A DNA stretch of 64,000 nucleotides from Nocardia carnea NBRC 14403 (GCF_000308515.1 NZ_BAFV01000119.1:1-64000); one strand, 5' to 3'. Positions 28,007 to 37,396 are shown, numbered from the stretch's first letter. Numbers and translations: made by a program. The notes: generated by a model not told the origin, from the letters alone.

Positions 28007-28639
28007 TGCGTGACGTGGTGATCTGCGAACCGGTACGCAGCCCGATCGGCCGATTCGGTGGCACCCTGAGCAGTCTGACGGCCGCCGACCTCGGTGAGAC
28101 GGTATTGCGCGCGCTGCTCGACCGGACCGGTCTGGCCGCCGAGGCCGTCGACGATGTCGTTCTCGGCAACTGCTATCCGAGCAGCGAGGCCCCCGCCATC
28201 GGCCGGGTGGTCGCTCTGAACGCGGGTCTGCCCGTGCACGTTCCCGGTATGCAGGTCGACCGCCGCTGCGGCTCCGGTCTGCAATCGGTGTTGCAGGCGG
28301 GTATGCAGGTCGCCACCGGGATGAGCGAACTCGTCGTCGCGGGCGGGGTCGAGAGTATGAGCAATGTCGTCTTCTACGCCACCGATATGCGCCGCGGGGT
28401 CAAGAGTCCCGGCGTGACCCTGCACGACGGCCTGGCCCGGGGCCGGGTCACCGCGGGCGGACGCGACTACCCGGTGCCGGGCGGCATGCTCGAAACCGCG
28501 GAGAACCTGCGCCGCGATTACGGTATCGGCCGCACCGAACAGGACGAATTGTCCGTCACCTCGCACCGGCGTGCGGTGGCCGCGCAGCAGTCCGGCGTAT
28601 TCGCCGAGGAGATCGTCCCGATCACCGTGCCGTCGCGAC
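28006..28639 (+). pseudogene. Thiolase, truncated after about 211 residues
   Basis: The N-terminal half of an acetyl-CoA acetyltransferase-type thiolase, with the active Cys88 in VDRRCGSGLQS and VAGGVESMS. Family similarity stops at EEIVPITVPSRR, about residue 211 of a usual 390; the second half, with the catalytic His and second Cys, is missing. The frame then runs on as Arg-rich nonsense (RRYRRRRDRTRLDERIRRDQ) into acyl-CoA dehydrogenase shreds and stops at 29070. ATG 28006 overlaps the SDR stop. It would not be an active thiolase. The break falls where thiolase sequence is replaced by dehydrogenase sequence at GATACCGTCGTCGA. Confidence 0.85.
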
Positions 28640-29092
28640 GATACCGTCGTCGAAGAGATCGCACGCGGCTGGATGAGCGTATCCGGCGAGATCAACACCC
28701 ATTTCATCGTCGCCCATATGATCGCCCGCCACGACACCGACGCCCAGAAGGCGCACTACCTGCCGAAGATGGCGACCGGCGAGATCCGCGGCTCGTTCTC
28801 CATGTCCGAACCCGTCCTCGGCAAAATCGACAATTTGGCTACATGGGCGTCGACACCACCGAAGCCTTCTTCGACGGCTTCCGCACCGGCGCCGACGCCG
28901 TCCTCGGCAGCGAACCCGGCAAGGGCTTCACCCATATGATGGACGGAATCGAAGTCGGCCGCGTCAACGTCGCCGCCCGCGCCTGCGGTATCGCCCTGCG
29001 CGCCTTCGAACTCGCCATCGCCTACGCCCAGCAGCGCCACACCTTCGGCAAACCCATCGCCGAACACTAGGCCATCCGCCCACCTCATGATG
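28637..29092 (+). pseudogene. Acyl-CoA dehydrogenase remnant with several deletions
   Basis: Pieces of one acyl-CoA dehydrogenase in order but in two frames. The first is EEIARGWMSVSGEINTHF... to SFSMSEP; a deletion then joins it to GKIDNL. One missing G near 28837 shifts the frame, which resumes as GYMGVDTTEAFFDGFR... to QRHTFGKPIAEH. CAG has become TAG at 29068-29070, and after another gap the codons AHLMM follow up to the edge of the IS element. The N-terminal third, the FAD-segment middle and the C-terminus are absent. It is clearly dead. The pattern of repeated small deletions is unlike simple IS insertion. Confidence 0.8.
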
Positions 29093-29300
29093 TTGACTTC
29101 CTCCCGGCCGTGAACGACCGGGATTCCTCCTGAACCACACGGCCCTGAGGCGGGTTCCTGCTTCACCGAGGCGAGCCGCCCGCTACGCGGCCGGACTTAC
29201 CGCCTCTCCACAAGCGTTTCGACTCTCCGCAAGCCCTGCGGCGAGAACATTCCGAGCAGCATTCACATCACGATCGTGCACAACACCACAGGTGCACGTC
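29093..29300 (-). ncRNA. Predicted omega RNA (reRNA) of TnpB element 1
   Basis: IS605/IS1341 elements encode a guide RNA overlapping the 3' end of tnpB and the right end; its 3' tail reads into flanking DNA as the guide. Here the terminal hairpin at 29107-29126 and the ...AGTCAA end are present. The guide would be the complement of 29073-29092, i.e. the acyl-CoA dehydrogenase remnant. The 5' end is not determinable. Confidence 0.45.
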
Positions 29301-30328
29301 CATTCCCGCACGTGTAACGGCTTGGAGTCCCCGACCACCCCACAGGCCGAACACATCCGAGTCGAAGGAAACCAGCGATCCACCCGGGCAAACCTGCGGC
29401 CGCGCCGAGCGGCTTTCTCCTCCAGCATCCGGGTGAACATGCCCCACCCCGCATCGTGCACCGACTTCGCCAGATTCGTCCGCGCCAGACCCCGCACACA
29501 CAAGTCCTCCACGAATATCGCTTGGTTCTCGCGAACAATCCGCGTCGAATGCTTATGCACGAAATCCCTGCGCATATCGGCCACCCTCGCGTGCGCCTTC
29601 GCAACCCTGATCCGGGCCTTCACCCGATTCCGCGACCCCTTCTCCTTACGAGACAGGCACCGCTGCGCCTTCTTCAACCGCCGCTCGGCCTGCCGCAAAA
29701 ACCTCGGACTATCGATCCTGCGCCCGTCCGACAACACCGCGAACGTAGCCAAGCCCAGGTCGATACCCACCTCGGCATCGACCACCGGCAACGGATCGTC
29801 GCCGACCGCGACCACGAACGACGCGAAATACCGGCCCGCCGAATCCTTCACGACCGTGACCGAGGACGGCTCCGACGGCAACTCCCGTGACCAGGCAACC
29901 TTCAGTTCGCCGACCTTGGCCACGTACAGCTTGCGGTTCGCCCGCAGGCTGAAACCGTTGCGGGTGCACCGGATCGCCTGCCGATTGTCCTTCCGGGACC
30001 GGAACCGGGGCTTGCCGAGTTTCGGGCCTTTACGCTTCCCGGATAGGGAGTCGAACCAGTTCCGGTACGCGGCGCGGGCGTCCTGGCAGGCTTGTACCAG
30101 CACCACCGATGACACCTCCGCCAGCCATGCACGTTCGGGGGTGCGTTTGGCTTTGGTGACCACCTGCCGCTGAACCTCGGTATCCGACAGTTTCACACCG
30201 GCCGCATGCGCGTGTTCGCGGGCGCGGAGGTTGTCGTTGTACACCACCCGCGCACACCCGAACGCCTGCGCCAGCGCGATGCGCTGACCAGGCGTCGGGT
30301 AGATGCGGAAGTTGTACCGAAGCTGCAC
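29183..30328 (-). CDS. tnpB: TnpB RNA-guided nuclease (IS1341-type)
   Basis: A 381-residue TnpB. RuvC acidic residues are all present: Asp190 (VGIDLG), Glu274 (IFVEDL) and Asp354 (HDRDVNAARN). The zinc ribbon Cys326, Cys329, Cys345, Cys347 is complete, and the N-terminal OB/REC part (LRYNFRIYPTPGQ) is intact. It should therefore be an active RNA-guided DNA nuclease, the ancestor type of Cas12. The start is GTG 30328. It is not disrupted, although the genes on both sides are decayed. No TnpA gene is beside it. Confidence 0.93.
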   Translation of the reverse strand: MQLRYNFRIYPTPGQRIALAQAFGCARVVYNDNLRAREHAHAAGVKLSDTEVQRQVVTKAKRTPERAWLAEVSSVVLVQACQDARAAYRNWFDSLSGKRKGPKLGKPRFRSRKDNRQAIRCTRNGFSLRANRKLYVAKVGELKVAWSRELPSEPSSVTVVKDSAGRYFASFVVAVGDDPLPVVDAEVGIDLGLATFAVLSDGRRIDSPRFLRQAERRLKKAQRCLSRKEKGSRNRVKARIRVAKAHARVADMRRDFVHKHSTRIVRENQAIFVEDLCVRGLARTNLAKSVHDAGWGMFTRMLEEKAARRGRRFARVDRWFPSTRMCSACGVVGDSKPLHVREWTCTCGVVHDRDVNAARNVLAAGLAESRNACGEAVSPAA

Positions 30329-30546
30329 CCGCGCACCGTAACAACGACCACCGACACAAACCCTCGACCCCTGATCGCGAAACGGTTGATGCGCTATCCC
30401 TGCCCTGAAAAACCCGGCTTACGCGTTACGTTTCATGGTCATCCACAGCACCGACACGGACGCCCGGAAAATCCGCGACACCAGGGTTCGGATCAGCGCG
30501 CGAATTACCGTTCCCCAATCGGCGGTGGCGTTGCTGTAATGCGGCT

Positions 30547-31896
30547 ATGCCTCATCCCCGACCTCAGCTCGCTCTCAACGCGTTCATCTATCCCGCGGGC
30601 CATCACGAGGCCGCCTGGCGGCATCCGCTCAGCCGCCCGGAGCGGATCTACGATGTGCGCTACTACCAGGAGATCGCGCGGACCGCCGAAGCCGCGGCCT
30701 TCGATGCGATCTTCTTCGCCGACGGCCCCGCCCTGCGGACCAGCGTGGCCTACAACGCCGCGCCCGGTCTGGAACCGATCACGCTGCTCACCGCGATCGC
30801 CGCCGCCACCAGCCGGATCGGTCTGATCGCGACGGCGTCGACCACCTATTACGAGCCCTACAACCTGGCCCGGCTCTTCTCCTCGCTCGACCATATTTCC
30901 GGTGGCCGGGCGGGCTGGAATATCGTCACCACCGGAACCGATCTGGCCGCCGCCAATTTCGGTCTCGACCAGCACCCCGACCACACCGAACGTTATGCGC
31001 GGGCCCGCGAATTCGTCGACGCCGTGACGGCACTGTGGGACAGCTGGGAGGACGACGCCGTCCTGCTGGACCGTGCCGCCGGCCGCTACGCCGACCCGGA
31101 CAAGATCCATCCCATCCATTTCGACGGAGAACATCTGCGGGTGCGTGGCCCGTTCACCGCCGCCCGCACCCCGCAGGGTTATCCGGTGCTGGTGCAGGCC
31201 GGCGCTTCGAACGACGGCCGCGCGTTCGCCGGCCGCTACGCCGAGGCGATCTTCACGGCACATCAGCGGCTCGGCGACGCCCAGGCCTTCTACACCGATA
31301 TCAAACGCCGCGCGACCGAATTCGGCCGCGACCCCGATCATGTGAAAGTTCTGCCCGGCCTCAGCCCGTTCATCGCCGCCACCGAAACCGAGGCGAAACA
31401 GCTCGAACGGGAGTTCAACGAGCTCACGGTGCCCGAATACGGTCTCGACCAGCTGGAAGGACTCGCCGGTGAGTCTTTGCGGCGACTGCCGCTCGACGAA
31501 CCGGTGCCCGCCGGCCTGTTCGCCGACGCGGGCGATGTCACCGACAACACGGCCAGCCGGCGCCAGGTCGTGGCCGGTATCGTACGCCGCGAAAACCCCA
31601 CCCTGCGCGGCCTGCTGCACCGTCTCGCCGGTGCCCGCGGGCACCGAGTATTCGCCGGAACCCCGGAACAGGTGGCCGACACCATCGAGGAATGGTTCAC
31701 CTCGCGCGCCGCCGACGGATTCAATGTCATGCCGCCCTACTACCCCGGCGGGCTGGAGATCTTCACCGAAACCGTGGTACCGATCCTGCGCGAGCGCGGC
31801 CTGTTCCGCGCCGAGTACACCGGCACCACGCTGCGTGACCATCTGGGTCTCCCGAAACCGGCAAGCCGGTTCACGCCCGTGCCGATACCGGGTTAG
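30547..31896 (+). CDS. LLM-class flavin-dependent monooxygenase (NtaA/SnaA/DszA type)
   Basis: A 449-residue luciferase-like monooxygenase of the NtaA/SnaA/DszA subgroup. The N-terminus [17 protein letters not shown], the FFADGPAL strand, [33 protein letters not shown] and [16 protein letters not shown] are hallmarks of this subgroup. Such enzymes use FMNH2 from a separate reductase to oxidise sulfur, carbon or nitrogen centres. No reductase gene is adjacent. It begins just past the left side of the TnpB element and ends 4 bases into an SDR remnant on the other strand. Confidence 0.88.
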   Translation: MPHPRPQLALNAFIYPAGHHEAAWRHPLSRPERIYDVRYYQEIARTAEAAAFDAIFFADGPALRTSVAYNAAPGLEPITLLTAIAAATSRIGLIATASTTYYEPYNLARLFSSLDHISGGRAGWNIVTTGTDLAAANFGLDQHPDHTERYARAREFVDAVTALWDSWEDDAVLLDRAAGRYADPDKIHPIHFDGEHLRVRGPFTAARTPQGYPVLVQAGASNDGRAFAGRYAEAIFTAHQRLGDAQAFYTDIKRRATEFGRDPDHVKVLPGLSPFIAATETEAKQLEREFNELTVPEYGLDQLEGLAGESLRRLPLDEPVPAGLFADAGDVTDNTASRRQVVAGIVRRENPTLRGLLHRLAGARGHRVFAGTPEQVADTIEEWFTSRAADGFNVMPPYYPGGLEIFTETVVPILRERGLFRAEYTGTTLRDHLGLPKPASRFTPVPIPG

Positions 31897-32163
31897 CCAA
31901 CTCGTCCTCGCTGCCCGAGGTCCATCCAGCCGGTCTGGACAGGGCCCGGGGCGACCACGTTCACGCGGATGCCGCGCGGTGCCAGGTCCAGTGCGGCCGA
32001 GCGGGTGAGTGCTTCCAGCGCCGCCTTGGATGTTCCGTATAACCGGTCTGGCCGGGGAAAGCTCCGGAGTTTCGCAATGGGCCGCGTTGTTGACAAGCAC
32101 ATTGATCGCGCCGGCACGGGTTGCGACCGCAACCACGAGCCGGGCAGCGCCGTCCGGTTCGAA
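31893..32163 (-). pseudogene. SDR remnant with internal deletion
   Basis: Two pieces of a short-chain dehydrogenase in different minus-strand frames. The first (32163 to about 32056) reads [18 protein letters not shown]. The second (about 32045 to 31893) reads [23 protein letters not shown], then [15 protein letters not shown]. The stretch between, which would carry the catalytic Ser, is deleted, and both termini are missing. It overlaps the ends of the LLM gene and of the small hypothetical gene. Confidence 0.75.
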
Positions 32164-32171
32164 CCGCGTGT

Positions 32172-32429
32172 TCAGAGTCGTAGTTCCGCAATGACAGGGT
32201 TGGAGGCCAACTGTGGATATTCTTCCCCCAGTTCGACCAGCACAGCGTCCCGGAAGGCCGGCCACGCATCCCTGAGCTCGGCGATGCTACAAACCGCCTC
32301 GGCAGTGGAGTACGTGCACGAGATCCGGACCTTCCCGGCGTCGGGCGTGAAAACGATCAGCTCGTCGTTTTCGGTGAAACCAACCCTGCAACGCTCGCCG
32401 TGCTCCAGGTATCCCGCCATCCCGTGCAT
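32172..32429 (-). CDS. Small hypothetical protein, possibly a fragment
   Basis: An 85-residue reading from ATG 32429 (MHGMAGYLEHGERCRVGF...) that looks protein-like: alternating hydrophobic strands, then a C-terminal helix (AELRDAWPAFRDAVLVELGEEY). The frame continues upstream to 32627, where the residues EGERDEPILWS also look plausible, while earlier ones look random. It may be the C-terminal part of an actinobacterial immunity-type or DUF protein. No family could be named. It sits among pseudogenes, so it may itself be degraded. Confidence 0.4.
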   Translation of the reverse strand: MHGMAGYLEHGERCRVGFTENDELIVFTPDAGKVRISCTYSTAEAVCSIAELRDAWPAFRDAVLVELGEEYPQLASNPVIAELRL

Positions 32430-32518
32430 CGACCAGAGAATGGGCTCATCACGCTCTCCCTCCTGCCCTGTCCCGAAATCGCAACCAGAGACCAGAGTAG
32501 TCGGGATCGAAACACTAC

Positions 32519-32715
32519 TGCTGCACCAACAATGCGAGGTCGGCGGCATGAGCCCTCTCGCGGCGCAGAACCTTTCCCACCGGATCGGCCGAATCCATCC
32601 CGATCTCGACGTTGTCGGGGAACTCATGCAGGGTCCCGTAACCGAGCACTGGATGTGGAATCAGTCCGCGAATGGCGGGCGCGGAGACCGGAATCGGGCT
32701 GCGTGGATCGGTAAT
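32519..32715 (-). other. Protein-like open stretch after the monooxygenase stop
   Basis: Directly behind the TGA of the monooxygenase gene and in the same frame, 65 sense codons follow, reading HPVLGYGTLHEFPDNVEIGM and then DPVGKVLRRERAHAADLALL before a TAG. The composition is that of a real actinobacterial protein. A GTG at HPVLG could start it, but no ribosome-binding site is evident. It may be another gene remnant in the decay zone. Confidence 0.3.
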
Positions 32716-33765
32716 TCAAGGGCCGCACGGAATTACGCGGGTGAGGCCGCGGCGCATCCGCCGGCACGAGGTTTCGAACGAGGCGAGCATCGAGGCAACC
32801 CGGAGGTATCCGCGGGCGCGGTCCGGGTCGGCCGCGATTTCCACCATCTCCTGGAACCGCTCGCTGCGCCGGCCGGCATCGGTCTGGCGCATTTCCTCGT
32901 AGTTCTTCTGGGTGTTCTGCTGGACGTCCAGCGCCGCCGCATCCCGGCGGACCCGCGCGTAGGTCGCCACGGCACGGTCCGGGTCACCGCCGGTGAGTGC
33001 GTAACAGACAGCTTCCACGGCGGCGTGTGCGTCGTGGATACCGCTGTTCATTCCCATTCCGCCGAGCGGGTTGTTGATATGCGCGGCATCGCCGAGCAGC
33101 AGTACCCGGCTCAGGCCGAAGGTCGCGGCCAGCCGCTGGTGCACCGAGTAGATCGTGGAATGCACCACCGGATACGGCTCGGGGAGCCGGACCACACTCT
33201 GCAACCGCCGCTGAATGTTGTCCGGCGCGAGCGCTTCTTCGTCGGATTGCCCGTCGACGATCGGGAACAGCACCCGCCAATGCGAAGGAGTGCGCAACAG
33301 CACGCCCCAGTCGTCGGGATCGTAGATATAGGAAACCGGTGCGAGTCCGGGCATATCGGCGGTGAAATCGTGGGTTGTCGACGCGACCAGAAAACGCTCG
33401 GGGTAGGTCACGCCTTCGAAGGCGATCCCCAGGGTGCGGCGTACCGCAGAGTTCGCGCCGTCGGCCGCCAGGACCCAGTCCGCGGTGATCGACGGTTCGA
33501 AGGTGTCGCCGGGCAGGAACAGCCGGGCGCACCCGGTGCCGATCTCGGCCCGCTGCACCGGCGCGCCGAAACGCAAGGTGACGTTGGGCATCCGTTCGAG
33601 ATGGCGCCGGATGATCCGGGTGAGTTTGCTCTGCTCACACTGCACCCGGTACGGGTACGGCGTGTCCTCCGACAGCACCGACATATCCAGATGCGCGACG
33701 AGTTCCCGGGAGTGGCCCCGGTAACCTACGGGCCCCATCCCGACCACGACAACAGGAGCGTTCAC
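32716..33765 (-). pseudogene. FAD-dependent monooxygenase lacking part of the FAD-binding fold
   Basis: A 349-residue UbiH/PobA-type aromatic hydroxylase. The N-terminal GMGPVG (9-14) runs straight into YRGHSRELVAHLDM; in relatives roughly 50-60 residues lie between, including the second strand with the ribose-binding Glu and the RASTFHPPT-type segment. Downstream parts are intact: PYRVQCEQSKLTR, the ADGANSAVR motif and LLGDAAHINNPLGGMGMNSG. An in-frame deletion therefore probably destroyed FAD binding. If translated, it would be inactive or need another partner. It belongs to the decay zone around the TnpB element. Confidence 0.7.
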
Positions 33766-34105
33766 GTGGAACTCCCTTTCGGAAGCAGATACGAATGGCT
33801 GCTCAGCGGGTCGGCCGGGTCACCAGGTCGGGAAATCCGTAGGCCTGTCCATGGCCTCGACCGGTGCGGCCGGATGCATCGCCGGTCACGCTGACGCCCC
33901 TCCGGCAACGCCCCGGATAGTGGTGAGGGTTCTCCGATGATGAAGCCGAGTCGCACTGACGGGACTCCATTACTACTATGTGCAACAGACGATTTCGTCA
34001 TACGGACACAGCACGACCGCGCCGCCTGAATCGGATCGGGCGGCGCGGTCGGCCGGATATCCTCGGCGCCGGTGCCGGGATGCTACTTACCGGTGCGCCG
34101 ATACG
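33766..34105. other. Intergenic region, no gene seen
   Basis: These 340 bases separate the broken monooxygenase from the FadD gene, both on the minus strand. No frame has a start with support. A small GACGA-TT-TCGTC repeat at 33988-33999 is the only local symmetry. Base composition is somewhat less GC-rich than the surrounding genes. Confidence 0.4.
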
Positions 34106-35686
34106 TCACAGACTTCCGTTCAGCACCGTCGCGTATTCCGTACGCAGCTGCCGTTTGAGCACTTTTCCGGACGGATTCTTGGGCAGCGATTCGGTGATCA
34201 CCACATGTTTCGGGCACTTGAATCCGGCGAGGACGGACCGGGCGTGGCTCAGCACATCGTCGGCGGTGAGCCCGCTCCCCGCTTTGGGCACAACCACCGC
34301 GACAACCGCTTCCACCCAGCGTTCGTGGGCCACACCGAAAACAGCGACCTCGCTGACATCGCCGAGCCGGTAGATGGCCTCCTCGACTTCCCGGCTCGCC
34401 ACGTTCTCGCCACCGGTCTTGATCATGTCCTTCTTCCGGTCGACCACGTATAGGTAGCCGTCATCGTCGAAGTAGCCCAGGTCTCCGGAGTGCAACCATC
34501 CTCCGCGAAAGGCTTCCTCGGTCTTCGCTTCGTCGTCGTAGTAGCCGAGAGTCGCCTGCGGAGACCGGTGCACGATCTCGCCGACCACCCCGGCCTCCAC
34601 CGGCTCATCGTCGTCGTCGACGATGAGCGTTTCGACGTTGAGCACAGGCCGGCCCGCGGATCCGGCGTGGGATCGCTGACGGTCGGGGCCGAGGATGGTC
34701 GCCACCGGAGCCATCTCCGTCTGGCCGTAGAAGTTCCACAGGTCCAGTGCGGGCAGCCGCCGCTGGATTTCGTCGAGAACGGCCACCGGCATGGCGGAGG
34801 CGCCGTAGTAGCCCTTGCGCAGCGAGGACAGATCCGTTTCGTCGAAAGCGGGCGAACGGAGCAGGCTTATCCACACCGTGGGCGGCGCGAACAGTTTGGT
34901 GGCCCGGTGTTTCTCGACGGCGCGCAGCACGGTATCCGGGTCCGGACCCGGCAAGATGATGCTCGTCGCACCGAGGTAGACATCCGTTCCCAGGAAGCAG
35001 TCCAGCTGGGCACAGTGGTAGAGCGGCATCGCATGGATTTCCACGTCATCGGCCGACATACCGCCGTCGACCATGCACGAGACGTATTGCCACAACAGCG
35101 AACGACTCGACAGCAGAACCCCTTTGGGACGGGACTCGGTGCCGGAGGTGAACATCATGCGGACCGGATCGTCGTCGTCGACCTCCACCTCCGGTGCCGC
35201 ACCGTCGTGGTCGAGCCAATCCTGCAGATCCGTCCAGCCGGGCCGGGAGTCCTCCGCGCCGGCGCGGAGCTGCACTCGAGCCGAGACCCGGCCCGCCGAC
35301 TGCGTCAGCGCCGCGTCGGCGACAGGAATCAGTGAATCTTCGACCACGAACCCGGTGGCACCGCTCGCATCGAGGAGATAGGCGATCTCGGCGGCGCCGA
35401 GCATGAAGTTCAACGGAACGAAAACCACCCCGGTGCGCGCCGTGGCGAAGTTCAGCACCGCGAACTGCCAGCAGTTCCGGGAAAGGATCGCCAACCGGGA
35501 ACCCTTTCCGAATCCTGCGTGCACCAGAGCGGCGGCGGTGCGGTCCACCGCCGCGTCGAACTCCGCGAACGAGAGGGAGGTGGCACCGTCGACGACGGCA
35601 GTCTTGTCACGTTCGCGTCGAGCAGCTCGGCGTGGAAGGTCGCCCAGGGTATGGCGGCGCGCCCGCCGGTTCAGAGAATTGGACAT
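34106..35686 (-). CDS. Acyl-CoA synthetase (AMP-forming, FadD type)
   Basis: A 526-residue ANL-superfamily ligase. The AMP-binding P-loop is MFTSGTESRPKGV, with YGASAMPVAVLDE and YGQTEM following. The hinge region is GWLHSGDLGYFDDDGYLYVVDRKKDMI and the C-terminal catalytic Lys lies in KNPSGKVLKRQLR. It converts a carboxylic acid to its CoA ester with ATP. ATG 35686 is preferred over GTG 35692 two codons earlier. It is upstream of the decayed monooxygenase and 49 bases downstream of the secreted propeller gene. Substrate unknown; the layout suits medium-chain or aromatic acids. Confidence 0.9.
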   Translation of the reverse strand: MSNSLNRRARRHTLGDLPRRAARRERDKTAVVDGATSLSFAEFDAAVDRTAAALVHAGFGKGSRLAILSRNCWQFAVLNFATARTGVVFVPLNFMLGAAEIAYLLDASGATGFVVEDSLIPVADAALTQSAGRVSARVQLRAGAEDSRPGWTDLQDWLDHDGAAPEVEVDDDDPVRMMFTSGTESRPKGVLLSSRSLLWQYVSCMVDGGMSADDVEIHAMPLYHCAQLDCFLGTDVYLGATSIILPGPDPDTVLRAVEKHRATKLFAPPTVWISLLRSPAFDETDLSSLRKGYYGASAMPVAVLDEIQRRLPALDLWNFYGQTEMAPVATILGPDRQRSHAGSAGRPVLNVETLIVDDDDEPVEAGVVGEIVHRSPQATLGYYDDEAKTEEAFRGGWLHSGDLGYFDDDGYLYVVDRKKDMIKTGGENVASREVEEAIYRLGDVSEVAVFGVAHERWVEAVVAVVVPKAGSGLTADDVLSHARSVLAGFKCPKHVVITESLPKNPSGKVLKRQLRTEYATVLNGSL

Positions 35687-35735
35687 CGACACTCTTTTCC
35701 ACTGGATCGAACAGGAGCCGGAACCGGAACAGCGG

Positions 35736-37160
35736 TCAGCGCCCTATCTTCAGCATCCTGCCCACGGTGCCCTGCCAGAGCGTCCCGTCCGGCCCGATCG
35801 TCCCGGTCAGCTGCAACGGCTCGTCGACCGGCGCGACACCGACCTGCTGGTACGCGCGACGTTCCCCGGTATCGAAATCCACCGCGGTGTAGTAGACGGG
35901 GCCGACCTGCTGGATATCGACTCCGGGCGACAGTGGCCCGTAGGAAAGACCGTGAATCAACCCGTCGCCACGGGACAGCCGCGGCAAGGTCGCCATCCGG
36001 TCGGCGCTTTCCCAGACCCGCCGGCAACCGTCCTCGCCGACATCGACGCGGGTCATACCACCGACGAACGCTGCCTGCGGCGGATCGCTGGGGCCCGAGG
36101 TCGCCTGCGGCGGATAGGAGAACCCGTAGGTACTCGGGATGACCAGCGAATTCCTCCAAGCCATCGGCGAGTTCTCCGTTCCCTGCCCGGAAGTCTCGAA
36201 GGCCGGCATCCGGCACACTTCCGACCCGTCATCGGAACGGTAGACGGTCAACTCGGGCCGGGCCGCATCATCGACGATCGCCACCCAGGCGTCGCCACCG
36301 GGCCCGAAATAGGTGGGTGTGGTACCCGATCCGGGTCCCAGCTGACCCGGTTTACGCACCGAACCCGCCGCGTACGGCGCGCGCCAGAGCACAGCCGGCG
36401 AGCCGTCCGCACCGATACGCATCTCGTACAGTGCCTCGGTGGTCAACACCGAGACACCGTCGGGGCGGACGGACAACCCATTGGTCAGATCCTCCCCCTC
36501 CGGCAGCTGGGCGGTCGCAATATGTCCGTCCGCGCCGGCCGTGCCGACCACACCGTGGGTCGTGACGAACCAGATGCCGCCGCGGTGATCCGGTGCGACA
36601 CCGGTGATCGCGTCCCCCGCCGGAATATGAGCGCTCACATCGACGCGTTCGTCGATGAACAACTCCCAGCGCCCGTCGGTGGTGCGCCGGTGGGCGACCT
36701 TGTTGATCACCCCGGCGCCGTCGGCGACGACCACCCGATCGCTGGCGTCGAGGTAGCCGTAGACACCACCCAGCAGACCGCCTTTCGGCAATTGGATCGA
36801 GGCTACCGGAGCCGCGGAGACCGGGTCGAAGAGTTTCACCGTGGGCACCAGGATGTCCGGCGGTGTCAGGCCGACGTAGCTGTTGCACAGCGACAACGGC
36901 ATACCGTCGGCGCCGATGAATGTCGCGGCGCACACCCCGCCGGGAACGGACGAAGCCACCACATGTCCACCCGGCCCGGGGCCGGCGTGCGGGGTGGAAT
37001 CGGACGAGGCGAGATCACCGTGCATCAGTGCGGTTCCCGCGGGCCCGACGTCGGGCGCTCCCTCGTTCGCCGCGGTAGGGCCCGCGCCCGCCGTGAGGAT
37101 CAGTGCGGCGGCGAGCACCGGGCCGATCCGCTGGATTGTCCGGCGCGGGGATGAGCGCAT
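35736..37160 (-). CDS. Secreted propeller-like protein of unknown function
   Basis: A 474-residue protein with an Arg-rich n-region and hydrophobic core (PVLAAALILTAGAGPTAAN) that looks like an export signal. The mature part has repeated short strands with GxxW and DxxG turns (GVAPDHRGGIWFVTTHGVV, GLSVRPDGVSVLTTEALYEM), suggesting a beta-propeller related to NHL/PQQ-like folds. Cys pairs (GVCAATF / LCNSY and VCRMP / DGCRR) could form disulfides outside the cell. I cannot name the family. It is upstream of FadD on the same strand, possibly co-transcribed. Confidence 0.7.
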   Translation of the reverse strand: MRSSPRRTIQRIGPVLAAALILTAGAGPTAANEGAPDVGPAGTALMHGDLASSDSTPHAGPGPGGHVVASSVPGGVCAATFIGADGMPLSLCNSYVGLTPPDILVPTVKLFDPVSAAPVASIQLPKGGLLGGVYGYLDASDRVVVADGAGVINKVAHRRTTDGRWELFIDERVDVSAHIPAGDAITGVAPDHRGGIWFVTTHGVVGTAGADGHIATAQLPEGEDLTNGLSVRPDGVSVLTTEALYEMRIGADGSPAVLWRAPYAAGSVRKPGQLGPGSGTTPTYFGPGGDAWVAIVDDAARPELTVYRSDDGSEVCRMPAFETSGQGTENSPMAWRNSLVIPSTYGFSYPPQATSGPSDPPQAAFVGGMTRVDVGEDGCRRVWESADRMATLPRLSRGDGLIHGLSYGPLSPGVDIQQVGPVYYTAVDFDTGERRAYQQVGVAPVDEPLQLTGTIGPDGTLWQGTVGRMLKIGR

Positions 37161-37366
37161 AGGTGTGGGCTCCCGTTCTCGACGGTCGACATTGTCCTCC
37201 GGCTCGAGGCAGTTCGATCATCCAGGATGACTCGACGAGTAAGGAACAGGACTTCCCTGTCCCGGTGAACGGAACACCGCCGCGCCGAGGGCCGGGAAGG
37301 GTGAGGGTATCCGCCTCGGTCACCGTTCGGCGGCCGAGGCGAGTTGGGCGGCAACAACTTTCTGGC

Positions 37367-37396
37367 CGGCCGGTATCTTTGGATCGATACCGGCCG
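37367..37396 (-). terminator. Hairpin terminator after mycofactocin-type SDR
   Basis: Perfect 11-bp arms CGGCCGGTATC / GATACCGGCCG with an 8-base loop, 25 bases past the stop of the SDR gene (37421) on the minus strand. Confidence 0.55.

Larger units (their letters stand above)
29093..30328 (-). mobile_element. IS1341-type (TnpB-only, IS200/IS605-related) element
   Basis: The right end is defined by the conserved TTGACTTCCTCCCGG motif at 29093, which on the element strand ends ...GGAGGAAGTCAA; TCAA endings are known from IS605-type right ends. A hairpin CCCGG-C-CGT/ACG-A-CCGGG (29107-29126) follows it inward. Only tnpB is present, no TnpA transposase, so the element depends on a helper in trans. 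The left end lies somewhere in 30329-30540; I could not fix it, because the interrupted gene does not visibly resume. Confidence 0.7.

Noticed and set aside
31969-33894. 641-codon open frame on the plus strand
   Set aside because: Antisense to the flavin monooxygenase and gene fragments; composition is Arg/His/Gln-rich without any domain.
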